The notes under the pieces were generated by a model, which worked only from the letters and a program-made list of their open reading frames with translations, had not been told where the DNA came from and ran no database searches. 64,000 bases of DNA from Adiantum capillus-veneris (taxonomy: Eukaryota; Streptophyta; Polypodiopsida; Polypodiales; Pteridaceae), in contig CM043945.1 of assembly GCA_014529385.2 (NCBI GenBank), positions 154,646,241 through 154,710,240 of the forward strand, in the 5' to 3' direction. Numbering within the stretch: position 1 is the first letter of the stretch; every line of letters begins with the position of its first letter. Shown here one piece after another: positions 22,401-34,320 of the stretch. The position numbers and the translations under genes were made by a program.

Positions 22401-23246
22401 TCCATGCCTACACAGTGCGGTGAAAGAAGTACTCAGAAAAAATACCTGATGTTGAGAGCACTCACCAAGTATAGGAGCATTGCTAACTCCACTTGTGCGT
22501 CGTAGCACCTGACTGTCAAAAAAGAAAGAACTTGCACAATCGGCGTAGAAAACGAACTCTGCAAAATCGCCCGTGGCTCACATGACGACTGAAATCTTGT
22601 AGTGGAGATGGTTGAATCGTCACCGTTGTGAAGAAGCTTGATTGTGAAAGCTTCTGTAATCGGCAAATGATTATGTTGCTTGACTCCAATTGAAACTATC
22701 ACAATTGTAAAAATATGCAAAAATCTGGAATTTCTGCAAGGACTGAGCGGAATCATGAGCCGTCAAGCTCGAGGGAAAGCCAACACGGCTTGATTCTTGC
22801 ACCGAGTATGGAGGTTGAGGCTCGCGACTTGACTTGCTTGTGGGAAGGACCACCAAGAAGGTCCAAGGCTCAAAGCATTGTTGTAATTGGCCATGCCATG
22901 TGAAAGAAGACAATTTTTTGAAGAAAAATATCGCAGGCAGCGTGAGCAGGCCACGCGAGCACAAGAGGAAGTGTGTGCGGCTTGCTCAGGCACAATTAGG
23001 CCAAGTGCTCATGGAAGCTCTCCATTGAAGCCATGGCGCTCCTGTCAAGCCAGAGCTCGTGCAAATCCATGCACCACACAGTCGCGTCCAAAAAAGGAAA
23101 CGTACCCGATTTAGGTAAGCAAAACTGCTATTTTTGGAAAACTCCCTAAAAAAGCCACGGTTCACACCTCAAAGCCCTATTTTTAGGAGCCAAAAGTGAG
23201 AACGCCTAGAGAGAGAGTGGAAGAGAGACCTCCTAGGCCACCTAAG
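22401..23246 (-). other. Leader of the gypsy element (minus strand), non-coding
   Basis: About 850 bp between the primer site and Gag. Moderately GC-rich, with short antisense frames of no known family. Confidence 0.5.
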
Positions 23247-23258
23247 ATTTGATACCAG
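23247..23258 (-). other. Primer-binding site (minus strand)
   Basis: Read on the minus strand, TGGTATCAAATC follows the LTR edge ...TTCTTACA. The first eight bases match the Met-tRNA type primer site. Confidence 0.7.
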
Positions 23259-23638
23259 TGTAAGAACTAGGGAAACTAGACTAGAGATCCTCCTCCCAAC
23301 CTCCCATTATATAGGCGGGCTCCTAGCCCCTTGCCCTAGATGGATCCCCTGTCCACACTGTCTAGCCCGGCCCTTGGCCGTAGTCCATGACCATCCTAGT
23401 CCTTAGGTTACAGGACCCTTGTCCTGACAAGTTCTAGAGAAGAGAAGCAAAATCTTTGAAGCAAGGGTTCTAAAAAAAATGGCTTGCAAGAAGAGAACAA
23501 CCTCAACTAAAGAGGACTCTAGCAAAGAGGGTCTCCCAAAGACCTAGATACGACCACGACTAAGCTTCACGGCTACCGTAGCGTCTCCAAATAAGGCCAC
23601 TTGCCTAAGACAACTTGAAGTGGCCCTCAATCAAGACA
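23259..23638 (-). repeat. LTR of the gypsy element
   Basis: The plus-strand edge is TGTAAGAACTAGGG beside the primer site. The far edge, near TCAATCAAGACA, is set where copia homology begins. On the minus strand a TATA-like CCTATATAATGGG lies near 23305-23316, as expected for a promoter driving Gag. The second LTR was not found, so the element is cut off at repeat D. Confidence 0.6.
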
Positions 23639-25135
23639 TTTTTAGCCATAGCCAAAAATTGTTTGAAGCACACAAACACTTCGAACTTCGCTTTAAGCAG
23701 ATATACCCATGCATGCTTGCAGTAATCATCAATGAAAGTCACAAAGTAGAGGTAATTTCCCAAGGATGGAGTTTGCATGGACCCACAAACATCATTGTGC
23801 ACAACCTGCAACCTTCATGTGGTACTAATTGAACCATCCTTTAGAAACTTTGAATGTTGCTTCTTACCCAAATTACAACCTTCACAAACATGTTTGACAG
23901 GTGCTTCAAGTGGCATCAAAGAAGCAACCATATCAGATTTTTGCAAGCACAGCAAACTGGCAAAATTCAGATGCCCAAAACATGCATGCCAAAATTTTGC
24001 AACTGAAATAGCCTTACAAATCCACAACTACATTTGTAACATTCTACCCAATATTGTCGTACAAAGTGAGCTTATACAACCCACGGCATAAGATGCCAGA
24101 TGCAACAATTTCAGCACCAAAATTGAGATCATCTACTTCGCATTTGTCATCCACAAATTTGACTACAAGACCAAGTCTAACAAGTGCAAATACAGACAAA
24201 GATTCTTCTTGATCCAAGGTACATACAATGATGAACAAGTGTGAAAGAACTACCATTTGCAGTAGTAAGCACAATCTTTCCAACTTCCTGAACCGGATAA
24301 GAGGCATTGTTGGCACAAGTGGTTGAATTATATGAGGAATATACTCAAGAGAGGTTAAAAAATCACCATGTGAGGTAATGTGCTTTGTAGCTCCACTTTC
24401 AAAATACTACACATGTGAATCTGCAGTAATTGACATGCGTGAATCATGGACAGAAGGATCATAAGTGCACTCTATACACTAAAAGCCCATTCTGCATCAA
24501 CATCAACATCACTGTTTGATCCTTTCACAAAAGACTCAACAATAGCTGCATTTGTAGTGGAACCAGTCTCTTTCGTCTTAGACTCTTTGGCCTTAAACTT
24601 AGGACACTACTTAATCCAGTGATTATTAGCTTTACAATAATGGCAACACATCTTCTTTTTGCCCTTTTCACCAAAATTCCCAAACAAATTGCTGCTATAA
24701 GAAGCATTACAAACGGGTGATCTACCACTCATAGAAGAACCATGAGAAGTGGCTACATTGATGTTACCACCTTCTCTTTGAGAAACAATAAAGGCCTGCT
24801 CAACTGCACGCTATCTAGTCTTGTTTTTTGTGGAAAGTGACTCTTGCAACAGCAATGTGCATAATGCATCAAACTTGACAACTTTTGTATTTCCTTAGTT
24901 CATAGGTCTCCAAGTACTAGCAAAAGTTTGGTCAGAATCTGGCATGGCATCAAGCACAGTCTTCACAAGGGAACTGTAAAAAATGACTTCGCCTGCAACA
25001 ATAAGTCGCTCATTGATGTCCTTGACACCAGCAAGGAAAGTGTCCATATCATCTTCCTCATGCATAATCTTCGACTCCAGCTCTTTACGCTATCGAGAAG
25101 TTTGCGATCTTGCAAGAATGCTCCGGGCTTCTTCT
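23639..25135 (-). pseudogene. Copia remnant, Gag to integrase, related to the 4.7-9.0 kb element
   Basis: Minus-strand order from right to left: Gag from the LESKIMHEEDDMDTF region (about 25085), CCHC knuckle CHYCKANNHWIK.C (about 24640), protease with YFESGATKHITS (catalytic Asp replaced by Glu, about 24400), integrase zinc finger and LWHACFGHLNFASLLCLQKS (about 23990). Last comes the core start VHNDVCGSMQTPS and FIDDYCKHAWVYLL, ending near 23640. Stops and frameshifts are frequent. It is older than the plus-strand relative but keeps the integrase stretch deleted there. Its 5' end is cut by the gypsy LTR at 25136. Confidence 0.88.
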
Positions 25136-27219
25136 TGTGAGAAATTGTGAGGTAACTCCAAAAACTATATGAAGGAGTTATGCCATAGATGCCATGAAGT
25201 CTAGAGATTTGTATGGAGTGCAATCAAAGAAGCTCCATTCTCTCTCTTGCAATCACACACACGAAGAAAGCACAAAAGGGAAAATCAAAACAACACAAAG
25301 ATGAAAATGTCAAGGCTTTGGTCATATCTTATCATGGGTAGGATGAAACGGTTTATAGATGAGTTAATGGCATTCAACCTTTGCCTATCAAACAAGCTAC
25401 AAACAATTCTTTGGCACTGTAATTTTGTGCTTACTATGATATATATGTTTTGTTTAGTGATCGGGATTAATTGTGTGTACAAATCCTCTTGGTTCATAGC
25501 AAAATAGTTCTACACTTATATCAAAAGAAAATTTATAGCCTAGAAGGGGTAGTATGATGGGATCTGATAAAAGAATTATTTCATTGAGCCTTTCTGACCA
25601 AAGAGAAACATTATCATTGTTGGAAGTATATTTTATGGCTAGCCCATATGTTAACTGTAATAGATCGCACAAAGTGGAAGCGATAGAAATTCACATCATG
25701 TGGATTATTCATCTAGGATAATTCTAGTATGTGCAAAATGTAGATATGAGAGAAGTTAAGAGAAGAGAACTTTTCCTCCCAAACCCTATGCTTGCTCATA
25801 GGCAATAAGGATAGTGCGGGGAGAGACGGATCTGTAGCAAGGAGAACCTAGAGTTTGTAGAGAGAATGAGCTTCTAAGAGTGAGAGAGATTTGTGAGAGT
25901 ATAAATATATGGCTACTCACCTTGTGCATTAGCATAGCTCTCCAAGAAGGTTGGTCATAGCTTTGGCAAAGAGTTGTAGCTTGAATGATTTCAGTAATTA
26001 GGACACAAGAGAGATGGAGATAGAGATAGAGATAGAAGTAGATGTGGAGATACAGATAAGTGTGGGTGTAGAACTAGAAGTGTATAATAGCTAGGTTAGG
26101 AAATAGATTTGGAAATAGAGATAGAGGTAAGGGTTGGGCTAGAGATCAAAAGAAAAACATCAAGAAACCAACAAAATCACAAATCAAAACACACCTTGTT
26201 TGATAAACCTTCAAGATTTATTCACCAGTTTGATGGAGAGAGAAAGAGAGGAAAGACTTCCAGCCTTGAATGATTTGCCAAATCCAAGTCCTTCTTTGAT
26301 TAGAATTGATATGAGGATTTCTTATAAGATTGACTAGTCTTTCTCAAGAAGCAAGTGTAGGTTTAGACTTATGTTTATGGCTAAGTACAATTAGGCATTA
26401 ATCCTCTCACTCCCTAATGAATGGTTTTCAAGGAAGAAGAGGTCTCGTTTTATAGGTGAAGGGAACCCCCAATGGTTACACAAGAAAGAGAAGAGCCAGT
26501 GTGAACAGGAAGTAACAAAGTTTGAAATGGGTTGTCCTTGCATGATGTGGGCAGCAGCAGACTTGGGTCCACCATTTTGAGCATATCTCGTTAACCTTGG
26601 CTCAAAATAAATAAGTGAACATAGGGCCAAGAAATTCACTGCATTAGATATGACCCCCATTTTATATATTGTTTCCAATTTAGATTGAAGCCTTGTGTAA
26701 AAAAATCATCAAAATAGGGTACATTTATGGCAGAAAAAGTATTCTTGTGGTCCCCTTAGCCTAAACTTACATTTGATTGCAATGGACACCTCGTGCAATG
26801 TGAAAGCATGACATTGCTCCTTGACAAATGTTTGTAAGCATTCTAATAATAATGCATTAAAATAGGTATATCTTTGAAAATCATGCTAGCTAGTGTCCCA
26901 CTAGGATTTGATTCCTTCCTAGTAGCTATTAAAAATAACACTAGCTAGCATGATTTTCACACTAGCTAGCATCTAGCTAGAGTGTGAGGTGATAATGAGA
27001 TAGTAAAAAGAAAGAACCAATGTTTTTTTTCCCAAGTTAAAGAGGCGCATCTATCGACGCTTTTTCCCACAATACTTTCGTAATGGTACAGTAAGAATAT
27101 GTTACCCTTGAGATAAATAATAGGATGAGATAAAAAAACTTATAATTATACTTAGATATGTATATGTACATTATGGAAAATATACTTATGCATCTAAAAA
27201 GTAAATAAATATCCTAGCA
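25136..27219 (-). repeat. Gypsy 3' LTR (left copy)
   Basis: Starts TGTGAGAAATTGTGAGG and ends TCCTAGCA. Includes a GAGATA-type microsatellite (about 26012-26060) shared with the right LTR. Bases 26876-26896 and 26938-26958 form a perfect inverted repeat absent from the right LTR. Confidence 0.88.
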
Positions 27220-27245
27220 TTTTTTCCCATTATGTACGTGCCACA
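27220..27245 (-). other. Probable polypurine tract of the gypsy element
   Basis: On the minus strand AATGGGAAAAAA lies directly before the LTR start TGCTAGGA. Confidence 0.5.
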
Positions 27246-27261
27246 TCATGACATCCACCCC

Positions 27262-28182
27262 CTATAAACTTGCACATCCTTTGGTTTGTGCCACATTTGA
27301 TTTTTTTGCAGCTTCAATTCCCTTGTAAATCTTCCATGGTTTCATTTTCATTGATAGATTCCAACGCTTCATCTTCACTTTGATCTTCACTTGTGTTTTG
27401 GTCCTCCTTTTCTCAACATCTTCTTGATTACTGTCTTCTCTTCTCTTAAACATTTTCTTCTTTTCCTTGCAATGGAAATCGTTACTTATGTACCATCTAG
27501 TTCAGAAAATCTATAAGTAGCATGTTCATGCACATGCTTTACAACATATGGTCCAAACCATCTTTTCGATAATTTATGCATGACTGTGTGCTGGCTATCA
27601 AGGCTAATATCATATACTAAAACCAAGTCACCTTTGTCAATTGCTTTGCTCTTGAGTTGATGTCGCTTATCAAAGTAGTCCTTGTTTTTCAACCTTGCAT
27701 TTTTAGTCGCTCTTTTGCAGCCTCAATGTCTCCAAGTCTTCTCTCTAGTTTCTTTATATGCAATGCAAGGAGATCTTCCCTACTAAGCCCCTCTTGCCAA
27801 GGTAGTACATTCCATGTGGGAATTATATCTTTAATTGGAATCACTGACTTTTGACCATACATCAGCTCGTGCAAGCATATAGCCAATTACTGAGCTATGT
27901 GTTGTACAATCAATTCATAAAGCATATGGCAACAATTTTGGCCACTCAACATCAACTCTTCTTTCACAAGCCTTGGCCAAAGCTTTGATGATAGGAGGAT
28001 TCCCTCTTTCACTCTTTCCATTTCCTTCAGGATTGTAAGTTGTAATAAGGGAAAGCTTGATTCCTAATCTAGAAAAGAACTCCCGTTCTTCCTTAGCACC
28101 CAGTTCACCTCTGTCTGTAGTGATATTTCCCACACAACCATAACGGCAAATCACCTTATCAAGAGGTAATTTTCATACAGAG
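27262..28182 (-). pseudogene. Gypsy integrase, core second half and C-terminal domain
   Basis: From 28182 downward the reading gives KVICRYGCVGNITTDRGELG, with the second catalytic Asp, then TYNPEGNGKSERG with the catalytic Glu. LPYAL, MYGQKSVIPI and a charged helix rich in Glu and Lys follow. The C-terminal GPY/F module is clear: RWFGPYVVKHVHEHATY at about 27570-27520. A basic tail with MFKRRED ends the protein near 27430. Three frames are needed, so frameshifts have accumulated. The first half of the core lies on the far side of the inserted LTR at 30747-31080. Confidence 0.9.
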
Positions 28183-30746
28183 TGAGGCGGTTCGGGGCAG
28201 GCAACAAGAAGAGTGGCCTCTAAACACCCTTCAAGGCTCCCGCGCTGCTCAATTGGGATGGGGGCAAGCACAATCAAAGATAACAACAACCCACAGCCAG
28301 AAACCAAACAAGAAATGGGCACCACCTAGTTGTAGATGCGAACTAGGACGCACGTGATATCTCCTTATAATCAAACACACAAAGGGAGGGGAATGCAAGA
28401 TAGCCACACACACCAAACAAAAACATTCACCAAATCCAGAGAGAGGTAAAGAGCACAAAGCAACTTGAGCAACTCAGACTTAGCCTTAAAGACTAGATGC
28501 ACACAAATCTTGATGAGAAAAAGAGAGATAACACAAAACTTGACCTTGTTGCCAATACACAAATTGTCTTAGGGTCACGGGAGCCCTCTCACCGAGTACC
28601 TTCTTACAATTGACTTTTTAGGCAAACAATTCAACAAGCCCTCAAACCACCAAGCATGAAATGGCACAGCAGACTTCAAGGACAATATACCTTCAACCAC
28701 CTGATGAGCCAACTTATCAAATCAATTTGGAGAGAACAGTCGTAGTTGCAGCATACAATTGCACCCAAAACTATACATCTCATTTATGCACAAGTGTAGG
28801 CTACAAGTGTGATGAAGAGTATGGCATCACTCCACTCCTCTAGGTGGCATAACTAATTTCAAGCTTCTCCATGCACCTAGGTGTAGTGATGGAATAGAGC
28901 ACTCACAATGCACACACTCTACACAACTAGGCTTGAAGAGTGGTGTGTTATGTGTTGAGAATGGTGTGGTGTAGTGTAATCATGTGATGATTTACAAGTA
29001 AGAGAAGGGCTCTATTTATAGGTTTTAGAAGCTTCGATTAGGATTAGACCTAATCAAGTTTATTTGAAGAAATAAAAGATTATGCATATTTTTATTTTTT
29101 TTAAATGAGAGTGGGTCTCTCTTGTCCTTTGAGTCACATGGATGTGGGCTCAAGGGAAGAGAATTATTGAGGATGAAAGGAGAGAGGATTGAGTGAATAA
29201 TTTGGAAGTGCCTACTCTAGTAGAGGGTGCATTTTACAATAAGGTTAGTGGTTAGTAGTTAGTAATTATCACTACAAAATATTTACAAAATCATTCACCA
29301 AATGGTGAGATATATGATGAGCAAAGTTAGAGAAGGGATAAGCTTGTAAATCAAGTTTGAAGCTTTGGAGAAGTTGACATTCACCTCTTTACAGCACCGG
29401 TAGAAGAAGCGGTCAGCATGGCGAAGTAGCGCGTGTCGATGAAAATATGTTATCTTCAAACCTTGTAAAATTCATGATAAAAGCCTTCATTTGGAGAGGT
29501 TAACCTTGGATTTTTTCTGATTTTTTGTAGTTCTTTAGAAGTTGAAGAGGATGTGGTAATATGGACATATATGTAGAGAGAAAGGGAGACACATAGGGTG
29601 TAGAAATGGAGGATGAAGGCTATGGAGATGTGAGAGAAGTGTCAATGGTGAAGAGGGTGAATTAGGACATGGGAGTTGTAGGTTTGGGAGTGGGAAGGAG
29701 AGGAATGAGTGTGTATGTGGGTGGGAGTGTGAAAATGTGAGAGAAGAGTGAGAGGATCCTTGTGTGCATAGAGTGGGCAGAGTGGGCTGCACAAAACAAT
29801 TCACCAAAATGCGTGCTTATCTCCAAAAATGCTGAAATATTTATGTAGAATAATTCAGCTTACGAGCTTCATTTTGTATGTTAACAACGTTTTCTGATTC
29901 GGATGATAGAAGGGTGCCAAAACTCGCCCAAAAAGCTGTGTATTGTGGGACTGCAAAGGTGCTTATGTGGGACCCTTTTTGGTTGAATTTTCTTATACAT
30001 CCAAAGGTGAGCCCCCCATGAGCCATGCCATGACCTAAGGAATCCAGGTGGCCCTTTCCACATGCATGGATGATGAATTTTGAAGAATAAAAAACAATTG
30101 CACATGATAGACCTAGTGCTTGGATTTTTCCTAGCCCTTGTCTTTATGAGCACATGGTGTATGGAAAAAAAATATGTGCAGGACCCATGAAGGAATATCA
30201 TGATAGGAGTATTTTATTTTGTGTTTGGGTGAAAGAGTAAAATATGCAAGTGAGAAAATATCTAGTGAAAGTGAGTGACAGTGTAGAAACAAATTTCGAC
30301 TTCCACGAGGGTGCGGGATGAAATGCATGGGTTTATTTTGTAAAAATAAATATTATGGGGTATGTACACACTAACATAGAAATATTTCATGCCATGAAAG
30401 GATGCAAAGAGATTTGAAAAAAGGCACACTTAGGTCTGATAACGCACACCTAGGAATATGTATTTATATAAATACAAAATTTTTGAAAAAAACCGTTTAT
30501 ACTTAGGTCCTTTATTTAATAGAAAGTATTTACATGTAAAGAGGACCATAATATTATAAATTTATTTTTTTGGTCTCCTAGCCCAATGACTCGCTCAATG
30601 ATTTGATTTAAAAAAATGTGATAAAAACCTAAATGCACGCACGCTATTTACAATGAAAAAGCAAGCCTAGTCATTGTGCTAGGGTGTTTTTGTGGGGTGA
30701 AGTGGCTTCTTAAAATTATTTTATGAAAGCCGAAAAACGGCTATCA
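28183..30746 (+). repeat. Family B LTR, copy 3 (solo), inserted in the gypsy integrase
   Basis: Starts TGAGGCGGTTCGGGG and ends CGAAAAACGGCTATCA. It carries a TATA-like CTCTATTTATAGGTTTTAG near 29008-29026. No internal region or second LTR is present, so it is a solo LTR, usually the product of LTR-LTR recombination. It is in opposite orientation to the gypsy host. The integrase reading frame resumes on both sides. A perfect 5-bp target duplication is not evident (CAGAG left, ACACC right). Confidence 0.82.
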
Positions 30747-31090
30747 ACACCTTCTGTGGTTTTTGCTCTTAATGCTCGCCCTTCAACCTGGTTAGTTAGG
30801 CCCTCTCGTGCAAGAACTAATGATCTCATCTGTCAGAGTACTAAGGGCATTGTGACTAGACCTAACACCCATTTATCATGCATGGCTAGTGGATATGTAC
30901 AGTGCAACCCATCAAAATGTTGGACATTTAAATACATTTGACAAGGTACACACGAGTCTACAAATTGAGATACATCTTTATACATACCCTTCCACCAGTA
31001 TTTTTCTTTAAACTTGGAGAAGGTTTCCCACACAACCTTGTGTCTAGCCCATAGACTCTCATGAAACTCTTGCATGAGATTTACATGAGT
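30747..31090 (-). pseudogene. Gypsy integrase, zinc-binding domain and core first half
   Basis: Minus-strand reading shows the HHCC finger: HESLWARH... then CVPCQMY (31060-30950). The core start follows, LHCTYPLAMHDKWVLGLVTM, where the first catalytic Asp expected after the Trp-Val is replaced by Gly. Further on LAREGLTNQVEGRALRAKTT leads to the breakpoint at 30747. The protein continues at 28182 after the inserted LTR. Confidence 0.88.
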
Positions 31091-31249
31091 CTCTTTTTTA
31101 CATTAAACCCTTTGTGGTGTAGCATTCTTTTGTTTTGGATGCTTCCACAAGTAACCATCCCTCAAAAAGTACCCATATGGTTTCTTGCATATCCTCTTGA
31201 ATTCTTGTTCAAACCCATCATCTTGGTTTGTTAGAGTACTCAAGTAGAT

Positions 31250-31840
31250 TCCTATAAGAAGCTAATCACCTTCATAAATCTCTTTTGAAATAGTTCAAGT
31301 GGGTTAGACATGCAGAGATAGTTACCTCTGACATGAGAGATGGAATAGAACTTTGTACCCACATGATCACCGTGATCAATCCTCTTTGACTCATCTTCAT
31401 AATAACTTTCCCTTGTTGATAGCATATCTACTACTATTGTCTTTACTTGAATGGGCTTAAACTTAGGATTTAAGGACTTAATGTAGGCAGTCCACCGCAA
31501 CATAGCAATGTCTGGACTTGAGCAACTTGTAATCATCCCAAGAAGTGGTATACAATCCATTTCTACAACCACACATGCACCAATTAGGTACTATTTTCTA
31601 TTTTTCAAGGCTATAACCATACCCCATAACTCTCTCTTTATTTGTGGATAGTTTCTTTGGTGAGCACTTAGTACCTTTGCCCCAAATCTCACCACATACT
31701 TGTGTCCTTCATCATCTTGCCCTATTTCACATCCAATTTATGTAGGACTGGTGTCTACTATCACAATTACTGGCCTTTTACACTCATAGTCTACCTTTCT
31801 CAAAGTTGGTGCTGACTAGAGAAACTCCTTTAGCCTTTTC
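31250..31840 (-). pseudogene. Gypsy RNase H region
   Basis: Phrases on the minus strand: VIVIVDTSPTGIGCEIGQ-like start (one stop), YVVRFGAKVLSAHQRNYPQ, KRELWGMVIALKN, then MDCIPLLGMITSC and DIAMLRWTAYIKSLNPKFK. These follow the RT/RNase H_2 layout of gypsy elements, in which RNase H removes the RNA template. One or two stops break the frame. Confidence 0.82.
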
Positions 31841-32810
31841 ATGGATTTTACATGTGCATCTATCCATTTAGACTTTTGATTCTTTCTAAGAAATTGATAA
31901 AGAGTAATAGCTACATGTGAATAATGTGAAATCCAAATAACATAAAAGACACATGCTCCCAAAAACCTTATGACCTCCGTGTGATGCTAGTGCATGTTTC
32001 TTTCTTTCTTTGGATGGAATCTACCTTTGATGGACAAGGTTTCCTACCATATGGCCCACACATGTGCCCCACAATGAGCACTTCATTGACACCAAACATA
32101 GACTTTTTCCTGACAAAGTGAGATTCACTTCTTCCAACCTAGACAAAATTTTATCACAAATTTTTTTATGTGATTTTGCCACAAACTTGCGGCACCCCCT
32201 AAGATTCAAAGATTCATCTTTCTCACTTTCTTCACATCCTTTGATATGTAGATCATCGATGAAAGGAATTGTGATTTGAGGAATAAAGTCACGCAAGACC
32301 TTGTTCATCCCATTCATCATATGTATCGAGTAGGTTTATCCATGTGGCAAGGTACACATTCTTACCAAACCTAAACGTTTCCTCATGGTTGCCAAGTCTC
32401 TGCTTTCAATTGCAAGATGAAATTGATCATACCCTGAGTAGAGGTCCCCCATTGAGTAGATTTCCCTCCCTAAAAATGCCTCTGGAAACTCATCCACAAT
32501 TGAACTTTGAACCACCTATTCAAGTATGGAGCACAAGAAGGCTCCAAAATCTCCATTTTGATCTTTTCATTTAATAGCTCTATTGATGTTGGTAAATGAG
32601 CCTTTGGAACCGAATAGACCGTAGATTCCAAGGTACATGAGGTATTGTAAAAATTACCATAGGAGACACAATAGAAGGATCAACACATCCTATCTCATGT
32701 GGATCAAATGAAAAATCCAACCATGCTTTGAAAGAATTTCTTTGAAGCACTTTGTCTCCTCCTGTGTTAGAAACTCCTTGCAACCAATCTGCAACTCTTT
32801 AAAAGACTCC
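31841..32810 (-). pseudogene. Gypsy reverse transcriptase
   Basis: The clearest part runs from about 32520: SIVDEFPEAFLGREIYSMGD then LYSGYDQFHLAIESRDLATM, the motif A region with its catalytic Asp. LVRMCTLPHG follows, and the catalytic box PFIDDLHIKG near 32245 (YxDD replaced by FIDD, still a valid form). Then come thumb phrases LSRLEEVNLTLSGK. The N-terminal fingers region around 32780-32580 is degraded. In-frame stops near 32340 show that it is inactive. Confidence 0.88.
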
Positions 32811-33600
32811 TTTGTGAAGGTGTGCCCAATCTTTTTAGGATTCCTCACACTTGGTTGCAAAGAAGCCTGCTCAAGTTTTTCCTTGTTGTTGGGTTGTAAG
32901 GGTCAAGCTATTGGTTTCACCTCCTTTGCTACACTCTTGTATTTTGTTTCAACATGGGCTTCTAGGGCACGTGCTTACTTGAAACATTGGTTTTGTTTAA
33001 AGGCTTCTATGACTTGATACATTTTTACAGAGCATACTTCCACAACTTCATTTTCAAGATGCAAACTAGACTCCATTATAGCATCAAGAACACCCATAGT
33101 ATCTACAAAAGAAACTTGCTCACACAAACCCAAAACATTTTCAGGAGGCTCTAACAACCTACTCTCTTGCATGCCTATTTGTACATTATGTACATATTGC
33201 TTCTCACATCTCTTCAAATCTTCCAGCTTTGTAAAACATATTAATCCATTCCTTGTTACGAAGGAGCCCATAGAAAAAGTTTCACCCATTTTTGGATCAG
33301 GCAAGACCCTTTTTCTTTCTATACCACTGCAATCTTGCCTTACAATGGTACTTGGCCAAATCCCATCATTTCCCTATGATCATGAAACTCTTTACTTACC
33401 TTTGGTAGAGGATGATCTCTGAGGTTGTCATGATTTCTTTCATGTTTACACAAACTGTGACAAATTGAACAACATGTTTACTATCTTTGCTTCATATCCT
33501 AGCATAAGCTGAACCATCATTCATTACCTTTGTTCCATTCAAACTTCCACATTGTAGGGCTGCCCAAGGATACGATGGTATGAAGATGTGTCCTATATAA
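32811..33600 (-). pseudogene. Gypsy protease-RT linker
   Basis: A 109-codon frame (33304-32975) and neighbouring pieces encode a mixed-charge segment with no catalytic motif (LCEQVSFVDTMGVLDAIMES). Its place between protease and reverse transcriptase suggests polyprotein linker. Confidence 0.55.
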
Positions 33601-33830
33601 ATTCAACCTTTACATCACCTATTGTCACCTTTACACTTGGACATACTGCATACAATTGACTTGATGAACTGTTTTCCATTTTGACCATCCAACCAATGTT
33701 CTGTGTCCATTGGCCATTTAAATTTTTTGTAGAGACATTTTGACATCATATTTATTTCATACCCATGGTCAATTAAGGTAACAAATGGTTCTTCAAGATC
33801 ACCTACCTTGACCAATGTCTCTGTAGTAGC
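33601..33830 (-). pseudogene. Gypsy aspartic protease
   Basis: MVKVGDLEEPFVTLIDHGYE then INMMSKCLYKKFKWPM. The active-site triad reads DHG instead of DSG or DTG, so activity is doubtful. The protease would cut the polyprotein. Confidence 0.75.
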
Positions 33831-34320
33831 TCATTCCCGATGGCTTCTAGAATAGTGGCTCCTAGGAATGCTTTGAGATTCCTCCCCATCATCAGCAAAT
33901 TTCACTTGTCTTACATTCCAAGAAGATCGGTAACATCCTACCATAGCTTCATCACCTTCTTCAACTTGCACATGTACTCCTTGTGTAGTTATAGCATCAC
34001 CTTCAGCTTGTGAGCGAATAGAATCTCAAGGTGTTTGCCCCTTTCTCTTGCTGATGTTGATAATCTCTTCATGGGTTCCATACTTGGCTATGCCAAGCAC
34101 CCCCCCCCCCCCCCCGCAATGTAATCTCCACCTTTCGTTCAAATTCCTCTCTTCTAGCACTTCCTTCAACTCTGTAGCAAGATCAATGTCTGATTGTACT
34201 TTGTAAGCGACGATCCTTTTGGCTTACCTTTTGTTGGATCCTTCTTCATCCCTATTATAGACTCCTCCATGGTCACTTCAGGTGAAGATGGATCTTGTAT
34301 TGGTGGCAATCGCAAAGGTG
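33831..34320 (-). pseudogene. Gypsy Gag-protease spacer
   Basis: Degraded coding-like sequence with several stops. It includes a run of about 17 C at 34098-34115 on the plus strand, which breaks any frame. Confidence 0.45.

Noticed and set aside
28690-28710. CTGATGA motif in a family B LTR
   Set aside because: No matching stem II or GAAAC nearby; chance occurrence.
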